Shown here one piece after another: positions 43,601 to 53,782 of a stretch of DNA of 64,000 nucleotides. The stretch is from the NCBI RefSeq assembly GCF_947498805.1, contig NZ_CANMLT010000004.1:124001-188000 (forward strand), in the 5' to 3' direction. This DNA is from an uncultured Tenacibaculum sp. GTDB lineage: Bacteria > Bacteroidota > Bacteroidia > Flavobacteriales > Flavobacteriaceae. Position numbers and translations under genes: made by a program. Numbering within the stretch: position 1 is the stretch's first letter; each line of letters begins with the position of its first letter. Under the pieces are notes generated by a model. That model made no database searches, was not told the DNA's origin, and saw only the letters and a program-made list of their open reading frames with translations.

Positions 43601-46084
43601 ATGAGGCAAACCATCATTTTATTTTTTTTATTATTTATAACACAAGTTTTTTCACAAACCCTTACAGTACTTGATGGTGAAACAGGAAAACCTATTGAAA
43701 CGGTTACTGTTTTTAATGAAGACAGGTCTAAATCAGGAATAACAAATTCAGATGGAATAGTTGATATCTCAAAGTTTGAATCTCAAGAGGTGTTAATTTT
43801 TTCACATGTAGCTTATGCTGAATTGCGCATTAAAAAAATCACCTTAAGACAGAATAGTTTTGAAATTTTCCTTTCAAAAAACTCAGAGCAGTTAGATGAA
43901 GTAGTCGTTTCTGTTTTTAAGAATAAGGAAAAAGCAAATAGAATAGCAGAGCAAATTGCTGTCATATCTTCAAGAGAGATCGAAAGAGTGTCACCTCAAA
44001 CATCTGCTGACTTATTGGCAAGTGTTCCTGGAATTAAAATTCAAAAATCTCAGTTTGGAGGAGGAAGCCCTGTTTTACGAGGGATGGAAAGTAATCGTGT
44101 ACTATTGGTAGTAGATGGTGTTCGAATGAACAACGCTATTTATAGAAAAGGGCATTTGCAAAATTCAATTACTGTTGCTCCGAATATGTTAGATAGAACA
44201 GAAGTGGTATTTGGGCCATCTTCAGTAATTTATGGTTCTGATGCTTTAGGAGGTGTTATTCATTACTATACAAAAACACCAAAATTATCTGAAAAAGGAA
44301 AGGTAAGCGGAAGCGCTTTTTTACGATATAGTTCAGCAAATAATGAAGTTACTAATGTAGTTTCTGCTGAATTGAGTTTTAAAAAATGGGCATCTTTCAC
44401 AAGTGTGTCACATAGCAATTTTGGTGATTTAAGAATGGGGAAAAATCGTTCTCATGGTTTTGAAGCTTGGGGAAAGGTTAATTTTTATTCTAATAATTTT
44501 AATGGAAATTATACTGAGAATCCAACCATAAATCCGAACCCAAATATTCAAAGAAATACTGGATATAGTCAAACAGATGTTTTACAGAAGTTTTATGTTC
44601 CTCTATCAAAAAATACCGATTTCAAACTTAATGTTCAATATTCTACGTCTTCAGATATTCCACGATTCGATCGATTAACAGAGACAAAGAACGGAGCGTT
44701 GAAATTTGCTGAATGGTATTATGGTCCGCAAGAAAGATTGTTAATCTCACCTCAATTAGAGATCAATCCGAAGAAAAAATGGATGGAGAAAGGAATTATT
44801 ACGTTGGCTTATCAAAATATTAAAGAAAGTCGTATTCAACGAAAATTTGGGAGTTTAGAACGCACATACAGAGAAGAAACGGTTGATATTTTTAGTATTA
44901 ATGGAGATTTTACAGTTCCATTAGCAAAAAAACGAAATTTAGGATACGGATTTGAAGTGGCATATAATGAAGTAGATTCAAACCCGTTTGGAAGAACTTT
45001 AGTAGTAAGAGATAATGAAATCGTTGGTTTTGGTGACAATTTCGCAGTACAATCTCGATACCCAGATGGCGGAAGTAGCTATTTAAGTTCAGCTTTTTAT
45101 TTAGACTATAGACAAGATATAAATAGCAAATCTACTTTAAACACTGGGCTTAGAGGAACACATACCGTTTTGAAGGCAAGATGGATTGATGAAACTTTTA
45201 TAGATGTTCCACAAAATGATATTCGATTAAATAATCAATCATTAACTGCTACGGTTGGGTATGTATATAAACCAACAAAAAATTGGCAGTTTAATAGTGT
45301 TATTTCTTCCGGTTTTAGATCGCCAAATATTGATGATGTAGGTAAAATCAGAGAAAAGAATGGTCTTTTAACCATGCCAAATACAGAATTGGGAGCTGAG
45401 TTTGCATATAATTTTGAGATTGGATTGCAAAAATATTTTAATGATAGAAAGTTTAGAATAGGATTAAACGCTTACTATACAATTATAGATCAAATTATTA
45501 TTAAAGATCGATTGTTGGAAAATGTTTCAATAGTCTATGACGGAGAAACGTTTAACTCTAGCGAGGGAACTATTTTAACAAATCAGAATAGAGGAAGAGC
45601 ATATGTAACTGGTTTTACTGGAAGCTTTCAAGGAAAATTATTTAAAAATTGGAAAGCATCTGGGTCTGTAACATATACCAAAGGACATACATTTCATAAA
45701 GACTGGTTAACGAGTGGACCTTTGTCATCTATTCCACCATTATTTGGACGATTTGATTTAGACTATGTTAAAAACAATTTTGAGGCAGGAGCGAATTTAA
45801 TTTTTAATGCTAAAAAAGGAATTGAAGATTATAATATTGGAGAAGGTATAGACAATCATCAACAAACTCCAATTGTAAATCCAAATGCAACAGAAGATAT
45901 CGATAAATACTATGGAACCCCAGCTTGGTTTACTGTGGGCTTATATGGTAAATATCAATTAAATAAAAATATGGCCTTACAAGCTCAAATTCAAAACTTG
46001 TTTGACGAACATTATAGAGAATTTGCCTCTGGAGTTTCGGCAGCAGGACGTAATATTTCAATATCTTTGCAAACTAATTTTTAA
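43601..46084 (+). CDS. TonB-dependent receptor, heme/hemoglobin type
   Basis: An 827-residue outer-membrane receptor. The signal peptide ends about residue 18 (VFSQ). A carboxypeptidase-regulatory-like domain (20-100), plug (about 105-225, with LRGMESNRVLLVVDGVRMN and RTEVVFGPSSVIYGSDALGG) and barrel follow. The barrel contains FRSPNIDD and NTELGAE, equivalents of the FRAP and NPNL boxes of heme receptors such as HemR and HmuR, and ends in Phe. Heme or heme-protein uptake is therefore likely but not proven. It directly follows recO and is followed 9 bases later by a small DUF3817 gene. Confidence 0.85.
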   Translation: MRQTIILFFLLFITQVFSQTLTVLDGETGKPIETVTVFNEDRSKSGITNSDGIVDISKFESQEVLIFSHVAYAELRIKKITLRQNSFEIFLSKNSEQLDEVVVSVFKNKEKANRIAEQIAVISSREIERVSPQTSADLLASVPGIKIQKSQFGGGSPVLRGMESNRVLLVVDGVRMNNAIYRKGHLQNSITVAPNMLDRTEVVFGPSSVIYGSDALGGVIHYYTKTPKLSEKGKVSGSAFLRYSSANNEVTNVVSAELSFKKWASFTSVSHSNFGDLRMGKNRSHGFEAWGKVNFYSNNFNGNYTENPTINPNPNIQRNTGYSQTDVLQKFYVPLSKNTDFKLNVQYSTSSDIPRFDRLTETKNGALKFAEWYYGPQERLLISPQLEINPKKKWMEKGIITLAYQNIKESRIQRKFGSLERTYREETVDIFSINGDFTVPLAKKRNLGYGFEVAYNEVDSNPFGRTLVVRDNEIVGFGDNFAVQSRYPDGGSSYLSSAFYLDYRQDINSKSTLNTGLRGTHTVLKARWIDETFIDVPQNDIRLNNQSLTATVGYVYKPTKNWQFNSVISSGFRSPNIDDVGKIREKNGLLTMPNTELGAEFAYNFEIGLQKYFNDRKFRIGLNAYYTIIDQIIIKDRLLENVSIVYDGETFNSSEGTILTNQNRGRAYVTGFTGSFQGKLFKNWKASGSVTYTKGHTFHKDWLTSGPLSSIPPLFGRFDLDYVKNNFEAGANLIFNAKKGIEDYNIGEGIDNHQQTPIVNPNATEDIDKYYGTPAWFTVGLYGKYQLNKNMALQAQIQNLFDEHYREFASGVSAAGRNISISLQTNF

Positions 46085-46093
46085 GCCAAAAAA

Positions 46094-46366
46094 ATGATTA
46101 ATATTTTTAAGTTAGTAAGCTGGTTAGAAGGAATATCTTATATCTTATTGCTGTTTATAGCAGTGCCAATTAAATACTTATATAACAATCCTGAATATGT
46201 AAAAATGTTAGGAATGCCACATGGTATTTTATTTGTTGCATATATAGCCTTAGCCGTTTTGTTAAAAATGGAATTAAAATGGGATAATAAATCTTTCGGA
46301 ATGGTATGTTTATTATCTATACTTCCTTTCGGAACTTTTTTTGTGGGTAAATACTTGAAAAAATAA
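46094..46366 (+). CDS. DUF3817 small membrane protein
   Basis: A 90-residue protein with three helices. The LVSWLEGISYILLLF start, GMPHGILFVAY middle and PFGTFFVGK end are the DUF3817 signature. Function unknown. It may be co-transcribed with the heme-type receptor (9-base gap). Its stop is only two bases from the stop of the convergent moaD gene, so the transcripts must end inside or beyond each other's gene. I see no terminator stem between them. Confidence 0.85.
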   Translation: MINIFKLVSWLEGISYILLLFIAVPIKYLYNNPEYVKMLGMPHGILFVAYIALAVLLKMELKWDNKSFGMVCLLSILPFGTFFVGKYLKK

Positions 46367-46368
46367 TA

Positions 46369-46611
46369 TTATCCTCCACTAACTGGTGGTATAATCGCCA
46401 CTGTATCATTTTCTTTTAAAAGAACACTATCATTAGCATAAGTCTCATTGACTGCTATAGCATATGAGTTAAGCTTATATAATGCAACAAATTTTTCTTG
46501 AAGTAGGCTTTTAAAAGAAGCAATATTGGTGTTATTAGGAACTTCAAGAGTCGTCTCTGAAGTTCCTAATAAATCAGTTGCAGCACCAAAAAGTAATAAA
46601 GTAATTTTCAT
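46369..46611 (-). CDS. moaD: MoaD-family sulfur-carrier protein
   Basis: An 80-residue ubiquitin-fold carrier, start MKITLLLFGAATDLLG and end PPVSGG. The C-terminal Gly-Gly is adenylated and turned into a thiocarboxylate that supplies sulfur to MoaE in molybdopterin synthesis. AVNETYANDSVLLKENDTVAIIPPVSGG is the classical layout. It starts nine bases after the DUF5686 gene ends and so is likely co-transcribed with that envelope gene, rather than with moaE, which is 15 kb away. Confidence 0.92.
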   Translation of the reverse strand: MKITLLLFGAATDLLGTSETTLEVPNNTNIASFKSLLQEKFVALYKLNSYAIAVNETYANDSVLLKENDTVAIIPPVSGG

Positions 46612-46620
46612 ACTACAAAA

Positions 46621-49086
46621 TTACAATTTTATTCCAAAAACAACTCTGTTTTCACCTTGCCCATTAATGTTAGATCTAACAAAATCTACACGCAAGAAAC
46701 GCCACTTTCCAAAACCAATATTGTCTAATCCAATGGTATATTCACTATACGGTTTATTACCTGCTGTAAATAGCCCTTTAGCACCTGCAACTAAGTGAAA
46801 ATTTAACTTATTTACTAAAGGGATTTTACTTAATAAAGCTCCTTTAAAGTTGTATTCACCATGTAATTCGCCAAATTTATCGTTTGAGCTTAATTGGTAG
46901 TATGGTAGCGCTAAAAACCCGTTTATATAGTTGTTGTTTGGAGCAATTAACAAACGATTTCCACTAAAATGAGCATAATCCATAAATGGAATATCTTTTT
47001 GTTCTAAGAACATCCCTCCTTTTGCTCTATATTGAAATTCACCCCAATTACCCATTGAGATATCTTGATGTAGTTGAGAGAATATTAAATCAGAATTCCA
47101 TTCGCTGTTTTCAGAACCGAAGTTTTTACGATAACCGATATATAAAGATGGATACTTGTTATTTCCAATATTGAATTTACTGTTAGGATATGATAAATAC
47201 TTTTGTCCAAAAACAATATTAGCACCTAGATTAAAACTCCACATTTTATGAGGTGTAAAAGAGCTTGTGAAATTGGTAGGCTCTTGCGGGTTGTTAGAAG
47301 TATATTCAACATTACTTTTCGGAAACATAACATAGTCTGTAGTATTGAATAAAGGCTTTCTATCAGCAAACTCAAGTGAACTATTCAATCGGATACCATT
47401 TGTGACTTCTTGTGAAAAAGAAACTTTGGCAAAATTCTTTTCATAAATCTTCATATAGTTTCTTTCAAAAAGAACAGAGCTAATTGTATTCCAAAATTTA
47501 GAAATAGGTTGTTTAGCGTCAAATTGAGCAATGGTATTACCTCCAGAGATGTTTAATATAGGACGTGTTGTATTGTTCCATTTATAAAAAAAGTAACCAG
47601 TAGGTCTTATCTCTTTATCAGATAAGCCATAATTTACATTGGCTCCAAAGCCAAAGTTTTTACCTTTTTTATTTAGTGTTTTATAATAGCTCGCACCTAA
47701 AGAGGTATTCCAACCTTGAACGGTGTTAAAGCTAATATCTTCAATTGGAGAAGATACATCTACCGACCATTTTTCGTATGAATTTCTATAAGAATATCCA
47801 GAGAGAACATTTAGAATTTTAAATTTATTTCTTTTGGTATCTACAGAGTCTAAGTATTTTTTAGACTTTCTTATTGTTTTAATACTGTCTTTTAGTTGGT
47901 AGTCAGAAACTTCTTCTTTTGTCAAAGCAACTGGACGTATTTTATTCCAATAGACAGAATCTTTTTCTGTAGCGTTCTCTGCAAAAGATAAAATCTCACT
48001 TCCAAAGGATGAACCAGTAAAATTAGGAGTGAAATTGTAATTAGAATAAGCGGCAGAGAAACGACCGTTAAAATTAAAACCAAACATTCCTGCTTTAAAG
48101 TCAATAGTTTGAGTAACAGGAACCCAAGCTTTGTTTTTAGGAGAGAAGTTATAATTTTGTTTAATGTTTAAAGAATCAATCATCGGCATGCTTACCTGGT
48201 TTCCAGTAATAATCACATCGGTTCCATAAATGGCCCAAACATCTTCAACTATATAAATAAAACCACTAAACACACGATCATTTTTACGTTTTGGAAGTAG
48301 TTGTATCTTATTAATTAGATTACCACTTTTATCATAAAATACTCCAACGAGTTTATAGTTGTAATAACCAAAAGCTCCATTAGCAATTGGTGAAACCATT
48401 TGAGCTTCTGCTAAATTGAATGAGTTCTCGTAAAAGTTGAAATTTACTTCTTCAGCCTGATTAAAACTAATACCGTTATCACTTCCTGAAACTTTAGAAG
48501 CAATGATGTGTTCTTTGAAGTTTCTAGGCTTTTTTTGAAAAGATATTTTTGAAATAGTTTCAGAAAGGTATACAATACCACTTCGAGTTGAATCTAAACC
48601 ACCTCCCATATCTCCAATTTCTTGACCTAGGAATTTTTTAGGAAGGTTTTTTACTTTAAACAAACCACGAGAATAAAAGTCGGCTTTATATTGGGCAAAT
48701 CTATCCGTGTTCTTCTGTTTGCTAGCAATAGTATTTCTTATAATTCTATTTGCTGGATTCTCAGTTGAAGAAATTTGAACTTCATCTAAAGCAACTTCTT
48801 CTTCTGAAAGTTGAACATTTAAAACAAAAGGAAAAGATGAAACATCAACTGTTCTTTTAACTGTTTTATATCCCAAAATTTGAAAAACAATAGTGTGTTT
48901 TCCTTTTTTGGTAAGCGCGAGTTCATAATCACCATTATCATTGGTAGTTGTACCAGTTATAGATTTTTGTAAATACACACTTACAAATGATAAAGGTTGG
49001 TTTTTTGTGTCGGTTATTTTTCCTCTAACTTGGGAAAAAGAAACAAAAGAAAAGGCTAAAAATAATAGCGTAATGTTTTTTTTCAT
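46621..49086 (-). CDS. DUF5686 outer-membrane protein with carboxypeptidase-regulatory-like domain
   Basis: An 821-residue exported protein. The signal peptide ends about residue 18 (FSQ). A carboxypeptidase-regulatory-like domain (20-100, GKITDTKNQPL to the YKTVKRT strand) is followed by a long DUF5686 region with VDVSSPIEDISFNTVQGW (about 445-465), which probably forms a beta barrel. It ends in a hydrophobic residue. No plug domain and no TonB box are seen, so it is not a TonB receptor. Its role is unknown, though the family is widespread and conserved in this phylum, and it may be an outer-membrane assembly or surface protein. Confidence 0.85.
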   Translation of the reverse strand: MKKNITLLFLAFSFVSFSQVRGKITDTKNQPLSFVSVYLQKSITGTTTNDNGDYELALTKKGKHTIVFQILGYKTVKRTVDVSSFPFVLNVQLSEEEVALDEVQISSTENPANRIIRNTIASKQKNTDRFAQYKADFYSRGLFKVKNLPKKFLGQEIGDMGGGLDSTRSGIVYLSETISKISFQKKPRNFKEHIIASKVSGSDNGISFNQAEEVNFNFYENSFNLAEAQMVSPIANGAFGYYNYKLVGVFYDKSGNLINKIQLLPKRKNDRVFSGFIYIVEDVWAIYGTDVIITGNQVSMPMIDSLNIKQNYNFSPKNKAWVPVTQTIDFKAGMFGFNFNGRFSAAYSNYNFTPNFTGSSFGSEILSFAENATEKDSVYWNKIRPVALTKEEVSDYQLKDSIKTIRKSKKYLDSVDTKRNKFKILNVLSGYSYRNSYEKWSVDVSSPIEDISFNTVQGWNTSLGASYYKTLNKKGKNFGFGANVNYGLSDKEIRPTGYFFYKWNNTTRPILNISGGNTIAQFDAKQPISKFWNTISSVLFERNYMKIYEKNFAKVSFSQEVTNGIRLNSSLEFADRKPLFNTTDYVMFPKSNVEYTSNNPQEPTNFTSSFTPHKMWSFNLGANIVFGQKYLSYPNSKFNIGNNKYPSLYIGYRKNFGSENSEWNSDLIFSQLHQDISMGNWGEFQYRAKGGMFLEQKDIPFMDYAHFSGNRLLIAPNNNYINGFLALPYYQLSSNDKFGELHGEYNFKGALLSKIPLVNKLNFHLVAGAKGLFTAGNKPYSEYTIGLDNIGFGKWRFLRVDFVRSNINGQGENRVVFGIKL

Positions 49087-49218
49087 AGTTGGTTATGGTT
49101 GAAATCTGCAACAAACATAGATGATGTAGATTCCGGTTTATGTTTAAAAGCTGTTAAATTAATTACAAAGAATTCTTAAACAGTTAGACGCAAAAAGGAG
49201 CGGAATAGTTGCCTAAAA

Positions 49219-51828
49219 CTAATTTCCACCCTCTTTTTTTTCAGTTTTCTTTTTTTTCTTACCAAAGAGTCCTCCTAGAACATCCGTAACTTTCTTAACT
49301 GTTTTGTCTGTTCCTTTAGTTTCGCTACTATCCTTTTTAGTGCCACCTAGTAATTTTCCTAAAGTATTGTTAACAAGGTTGTCTTTTTGTTGTTGAATTA
49401 ATTTCTGAGTAAGTTTAGAAACAGATGAAGACAAATCAGTGCTAACACTAGGGCTTGTCATATTACCAGTAATGTTTGCTGTTACTGGAACAGTTATATT
49501 TTGGTCTTTAGCACTCATTTTTGTCAATAAACCTTGTACCTCCGATCCTAAATATTTAGCAGGAACATCTAAGGTAACATTATAATTCATGTTTTGGTCA
49601 AAACCATGACTACCGCCAATATTAATTCCTATGTCTTTATATTTTAAGTTAAAAGGTTTCACCTGTACCTGTCCTTCTTTAAATGATAAATGAGTTTTAA
49701 TATCTGATAAATCTAACTTGGTTAAATCAATAAATGATAGTTTGTCATTTAATAAACTTAAAGCTTTGGTGTTTTTAGTATTTATTTTTGTTGTTAATAA
49801 CTCTGCCAAAGCATTTCCTGAGATTGAAGTTAAATTAGGAGTAAAGTCTTTATTTAAATTTCCTGATAAATTAATTTCAGAATTTAGTTTTCCATCCATT
49901 GCTCCAGCGATAGGACTTAATGCTTGTAATAAATCTAGGCTGGTAAATGATTGGGAAATATCAAAAGACTTAATACCTAAATCCAGATTAAATTTAGGTG
50001 TTTTTTGTTGGGTATTTACTTCTCCATTAAGAGCTATTCTACCTTTAAAAATATCTGCATTTACATCTTTTAAAATTGCTTTTTCGTCTTTTAGTAATAA
50101 CTTTCCTTTTACATTGTTAAGCGTTAGGTTATCGTAGTATACCTTTTTTGCATCTGCAGTTACAGAGCAATCTAAAAACGCAGGGATTTTTAAACTTTCA
50201 GTAGGCGTTTCTTCTGAAGGAGTCTCTTCTTGTTTTTTAGGAGTTTCTGAAGTGTTTTCTTGCATAAAATCACTTACATAAAAATTAGAAGAACTTACGT
50301 TGAAGTTTCCTTGCAACTTTTTGTTTGAAAGTAAGAATCCTAATACGTTTTTAAGAGATCCAGTAGCATTTAAATCACTTTTACCTGTCGTAGCATTAAA
50401 CTTAGTTAAGGATGCTGTAGTAGGAGTAAAGTTAATCTTTGTGTTTTTAATATTAATTGGGTTTACCACATCTTCGGAAGAAAAAACAAAATCACTTACT
50501 TCAATAGATCCATCATTTTTAATACGCTCTGGGGTATTGTTCTGAATTGCTTTTACATCGAACTTAGAATGTAAATTAGCCTTTAAAATTCCACTTAGTT
50601 CGTTTTTTAAATCTACAGGATAAGCTTTGTTGATATTGGCTAAATTTAAAGTTCCATTCACACGAACATTCACCAATGGATTACTAGTTAAATTATGAAC
50701 ACTTCCATTTCCTGAAAAGGTGTCTTCATCAATTTTAAAAGCTACATTGTCAAAACGAACAAAAGTATCCTCTGTTTTACCAGTCTTGTTTTTTAGTTGT
50801 GCTTTTAAATGAATATTACTCACCGTTTTCGGTAGGTCAGGATATTTAAAAGAAGCATTGCTTGAGGCTACTGCAATGTCTAAATTAGGAATATGATTGT
50901 TGTCGATAATACCATGTACTTTTCCAGTTACGCTAAAATCTCCTGATGTTTTTACTGAGGAGATGTTTTTAGCATATTGCTCTGGAATCAGCGCTAAGAA
51001 ATTTTTAAAATCAGAAGTAGGAGTTTTAAAGTTGATATCCACTTCTTGATTATTCTTGTTTATTTGAACAAAACCATCAAAAACTAAAGGCAAGTTGTTG
51101 ATTTTTGCTTCATTTTTTAAAAAAGAGAATTTGCTATTTATCAAATCCATTCCTAAAATAGCATCCAATTCTACTTTTTGATTCTTTACATAAGAGTTAT
51201 CATCCATCCCGAACGAAACCATAGTTGAGGTTTGCGTATTTAATTCTGAATTAGATTGCGAAAAATCTCCGCTACCTGAATGATTGAAGTCGGTTAAAGC
51301 CAATTGAATTTTTCCCTTTTTATCATTGTAAGCAATTTCAGAATTAGAGATTTTATACGAATTGAAAGAAAGTCCAAAATTAGAAGGCTCTTCATTTGAA
51401 GTAGTAGTTGTTTTATTTTCTGAAGGTTTTGCGATGTCGTAGTTTGCAATACCTATTTCATTTACTAAAACATTCACCTTGGCATTGTCAATTTCAAAAG
51501 ACTTGATATTTAATTGTTCAGAACTCTTTTTGAAAAGCTCCGTCAATTTAAGCTCTAAACTAACATCTTTAGCATATAAAAGCGTATCTCCTTTAAAAGG
51601 TTTGTCGTTAATGATAGAAACATTAGAAAGCTGTACCGAAGCATTTGGAAAATCACGAATTAAACTCAGATTTGCATCTGAGAAATTAAATTCAGCCGTA
51701 ATATTATTGTTAACCGTTTTCTTTACCAACTCTACTATTTTATCTTGAAATAAGAACGGAACGGAAATTAGTATGATAAATAAAGTTGCTATAACGGTTA
51801 GTCCTATTTTGTATATTTTCTTCATCAA
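49219..51828 (-). CDS. AsmA-family envelope protein
   Basis: An 869-residue protein with one N-terminal membrane anchor (about 5-26) and a long beta-rich periplasmic body. SFNSYKISNSEIAYNDKKGK, LKNVLGFLLSNKKLQGNF and the C-terminal AsmA-like block (about 660-790, DLSDIKTHLSFKEGQVQVKPF) are typical of AsmA-like proteins. The C-terminus is lysine-rich (GKKKKKTEKKEGG). These proteins bridge the periplasm and are thought to move phospholipids to the outer membrane. A monocistronic gene with a 200-base upstream gap shared divergently with queG. Confidence 0.88.
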   Translation of the reverse strand: MMKKIYKIGLTVIATLFIILISVPFLFQDKIVELVKKTVNNNITAEFNFSDANLSLIRDFPNASVQLSNVSIINDKPFKGDTLLYAKDVSLELKLTELFKKSSEQLNIKSFEIDNAKVNVLVNEIGIANYDIAKPSENKTTTTSNEEPSNFGLSFNSYKISNSEIAYNDKKGKIQLALTDFNHSGSGDFSQSNSELNTQTSTMVSFGMDDNSYVKNQKVELDAILGMDLINSKFSFLKNEAKINNLPLVFDGFVQINKNNQEVDINFKTPTSDFKNFLALIPEQYAKNISSVKTSGDFSVTGKVHGIIDNNHIPNLDIAVASSNASFKYPDLPKTVSNIHLKAQLKNKTGKTEDTFVRFDNVAFKIDEDTFSGNGSVHNLTSNPLVNVRVNGTLNLANINKAYPVDLKNELSGILKANLHSKFDVKAIQNNTPERIKNDGSIEVSDFVFSSEDVVNPINIKNTKINFTPTTASLTKFNATTGKSDLNATGSLKNVLGFLLSNKKLQGNFNVSSSNFYVSDFMQENTSETPKKQEETPSEETPTESLKIPAFLDCSVTADAKKVYYDNLTLNNVKGKLLLKDEKAILKDVNADIFKGRIALNGEVNTQQKTPKFNLDLGIKSFDISQSFTSLDLLQALSPIAGAMDGKLNSEINLSGNLNKDFTPNLTSISGNALAELLTTKINTKNTKALSLLNDKLSFIDLTKLDLSDIKTHLSFKEGQVQVKPFNLKYKDIGINIGGSHGFDQNMNYNVTLDVPAKYLGSEVQGLLTKMSAKDQNITVPVTANITGNMTSPSVSTDLSSSVSKLTQKLIQQQKDNLVNNTLGKLLGGTKKDSSETKGTDKTVKKVTDVLGGLFGKKKKKTEKKEGGN

Positions 51829-52000
51829 TTAATGTTTTTTAGAATTTAAGGGAACTTTAATGATTGATTTTATGAGTCTAAACTACTTTTATTCAGAAAT
51901 AAACCCCACAAAAATCAATCCTATTTTTATTACTAACGTACAAAGTTCTATAATTATTTGTTAAGTAGAAGTGAATAAAACTATAAAGTAAAGTTTTTGG

Positions 52001-52008
52001 TAATTTTG
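52001..52008 (+). promoter_or_regulatory. -7 element for queG
   Basis: TAATTTTG fits TAnnTTTG and lies 20 bases before the TTG start of queG, consistent with a very short leader. Confidence 0.45.
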
Positions 52009-52028
52009 CACCATTAAAAATACATCTT

Positions 52029-52964
52029 TTGAATCAAAAACAGCAATATTCACAATTTATAAAAGAACAGGCTAAAAGGCTGGGGTTTTTGGAGTGTGGT
52101 ATTGCCAAAGCTGAATTTTTAGAAGAACAAGCCCCTCGATTAGAACAATGGCTACAGAATGATTTTCATGGACAAATGCATTATATGGAAAATCATTTCG
52201 ATAAGCGTTTAGATCCGAGACTATTGGTAGATGGAGCTAAATCGGTTATTTCACTTTCTTATAATTATTACCCGCAAGAATTACAGCAAGAAGGAAGTTG
52301 TAAGATTTCAAAATATGCATACGGGCAAGATTATCATCAGGTGATAAAAGAAAAACTTCGTGAGTTATTACAATTGATAAATGATGAAATAGGAGAAGTT
52401 TCAGGTCGTTGTTTTGTAGATTCTGCTCCTGTGTTAGAGCGCGCTTGGGCAGAGAAAGCAGGGCTGGGTTGGAACGGAAAACATACTTTACTCATTCAAA
52501 AACAACAAGGGTCTTTTTTCTTTTTGGCTGAATTAATTATCGATTTAGACTTGGCCTATGACGAGCCTTTTCAAACAGATCATTGCGGAAAGTGCACACG
52601 TTGCATAGATGCATGTCCAACGCAAGCCATATTGCCAAACAATACTGTTGATGGAAGTAAGTGTATTTCCTATTTAACTATTGAGTTAAGAGATGCAATT
52701 CCGACTGAATTTAATGGGAAGATGGACGATTGGATGTTTGGTTGTGATGTTTGTCAAGATGTATGTCCGTGGAATCGATTTTCAAAATCTCATAGTCAAC
52801 CATTATTTAATCCACAAGAAGGATTGTTAGATATGACTAAACGTGATTGGGAAGAACTAACACAAGAAACATTTAGCAAGGTGTTTAAAAAATCAGCTGT
52901 AAAAAGAACAAAGTTTAAAGGATTGTCTAGAAACATAACTTTTATAAAAAACAAAGACAGGTAA
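52029..52964 (+). CDS. queG: Epoxyqueuosine reductase QueG
   Basis: A 311-residue cobalamin- and Fe-S-dependent enzyme that makes queuosine from epoxyqueuosine in tRNA wobble position 34. The two [4Fe-4S] ferredoxin-like motifs are visible in [12 protein letters not shown] and [10 protein letters not shown], with CISY between. The active-site Asp lies in [11 protein letters not shown] (about 134). The N-terminal [10 protein letters not shown] is the family's start. A TTG start is used, with a -7 element 20 bases upstream. Length is slightly shorter than E. coli QueG (379), because the C-terminal HEAT-like extension is absent, as in several Bacteroidota. It is convergent with the PAS gene. Confidence 0.95.
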   Translation: MNQKQQYSQFIKEQAKRLGFLECGIAKAEFLEEQAPRLEQWLQNDFHGQMHYMENHFDKRLDPRLLVDGAKSVISLSYNYYPQELQQEGSCKISKYAYGQDYHQVIKEKLRELLQLINDEIGEVSGRCFVDSAPVLERAWAEKAGLGWNGKHTLLIQKQQGSFFFLAELIIDLDLAYDEPFQTDHCGKCTRCIDACPTQAILPNNTVDGSKCISYLTIELRDAIPTEFNGKMDDWMFGCDVCQDVCPWNRFSKSHSQPLFNPQEGLLDMTKRDWEELTQETFSKVFKKSAVKRTKFKGLSRNITFIKNKDR

Positions 52965-52993
52965 TTAAACCTGCCTTTGTTAATGTAAAAACG

Positions 52994-53629
52994 CTACTTG
53001 GGGTCAGTTTCGCCGAAGAAAAACCAATTGAGCCCTTTTTTTAATTTGCTCACTTTTTCTTCTGGAACCTGTTCTTCTTGTTGTTTGTTTTCTTTGATAG
53101 TTTCTTCAGCAAATAGGTCTATTACGAATTCATCGTAGCTTTTACCCACTTCTTCATTTAAATAAGCATTAAAATAAAGTTCACTTGCTTTTTCACCTTT
53201 TAAATGTTCTATTTCTAATAAGGTTTTATATAACGGTTCTATTTTTTTGATTACTCCATCTGGAACAGCTTTTCTTCGTGCGGTGTAACCAGAGATTTCA
53301 TTGTTTTCATCTTTGTCAATCGTAAAATCTGTGATTACCCAATAATATTTTCCAGATTTAGTAAGGTTTTTAACGATAGCATGGTAGTTTTCTCCTTTTT
53401 TTAGAGCTCCCCATAAAGCTTTAAAAGCTACTTTAGGCATGTCAGGATGCCTTATTACATTGTGAGGTTCTCCAACAAGCTCAACTTTGCTATAACCACA
53501 TACTTCAGAAAAGATGTCGTTAGCGTATAAAATAGTACCGTAAGTATCTGTTTTACTTACAATGGTTTTTGTTTTGTCCCAATTAACTTCTTCATTAATT
53601 ATTTGATTCGGGGGCGTGATAGTAGTCAT
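52994..53629 (-). CDS. Single PAS-domain protein (Aer-type PAS)
   Basis: A 211-residue soluble protein. Residues about 22-125 form a PAS domain, with ILYANDIFSEVCGYSKVELVGEPHNVIRHPDMPK matching, over its pieces GEPHNVIRHPDMP and FKALWGALKKG, the FAD-binding PAS of the aerotaxis receptor Aer. The remaining 85 residues are charged and probably helical. There is no kinase, methyl-accepting, GGDEF or HTH domain. With no chemotaxis genes in view it may be a redox sensor that acts by protein contact (inference). The following upstream gap (187 bases) is divergent to maeB. Confidence 0.85.
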   Translation of the reverse strand: MTTITPPNQIINEEVNWDKTKTIVSKTDTYGTILYANDIFSEVCGYSKVELVGEPHNVIRHPDMPKVAFKALWGALKKGENYHAIVKNLTKSGKYYWVITDFTIDKDENNEISGYTARRKAVPDGVIKKIEPLYKTLLEIEHLKGEKASELYFNAYLNEEVGKSYDEFVIDLFAEETIKENKQQEEQVPEEKVSKLKKGLNWFFFGETDPK

Positions 53630-53782
53630 AATTTTATGGTTATTTAAAATTTAATACAAATTTGGGTATGAATGATTGTAAAAAAAATGACTTATATCAG
53701 CTTTTTTAATCAAATACTGTGTATAAAGAATTGTTTCTTGAATCAACTTTATAAAAAAGAAGGTGCTTAAAACCAAAGTCTT

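Noticed and set aside
46621..49086. Calling the DUF5686 protein a TonB receptor because of its regulatory-like N-terminal domain
   Set aside because: No plug domain motif (RVEV.KGP..LFGS type) follows the domain, and the middle region matches DUF5686 instead.
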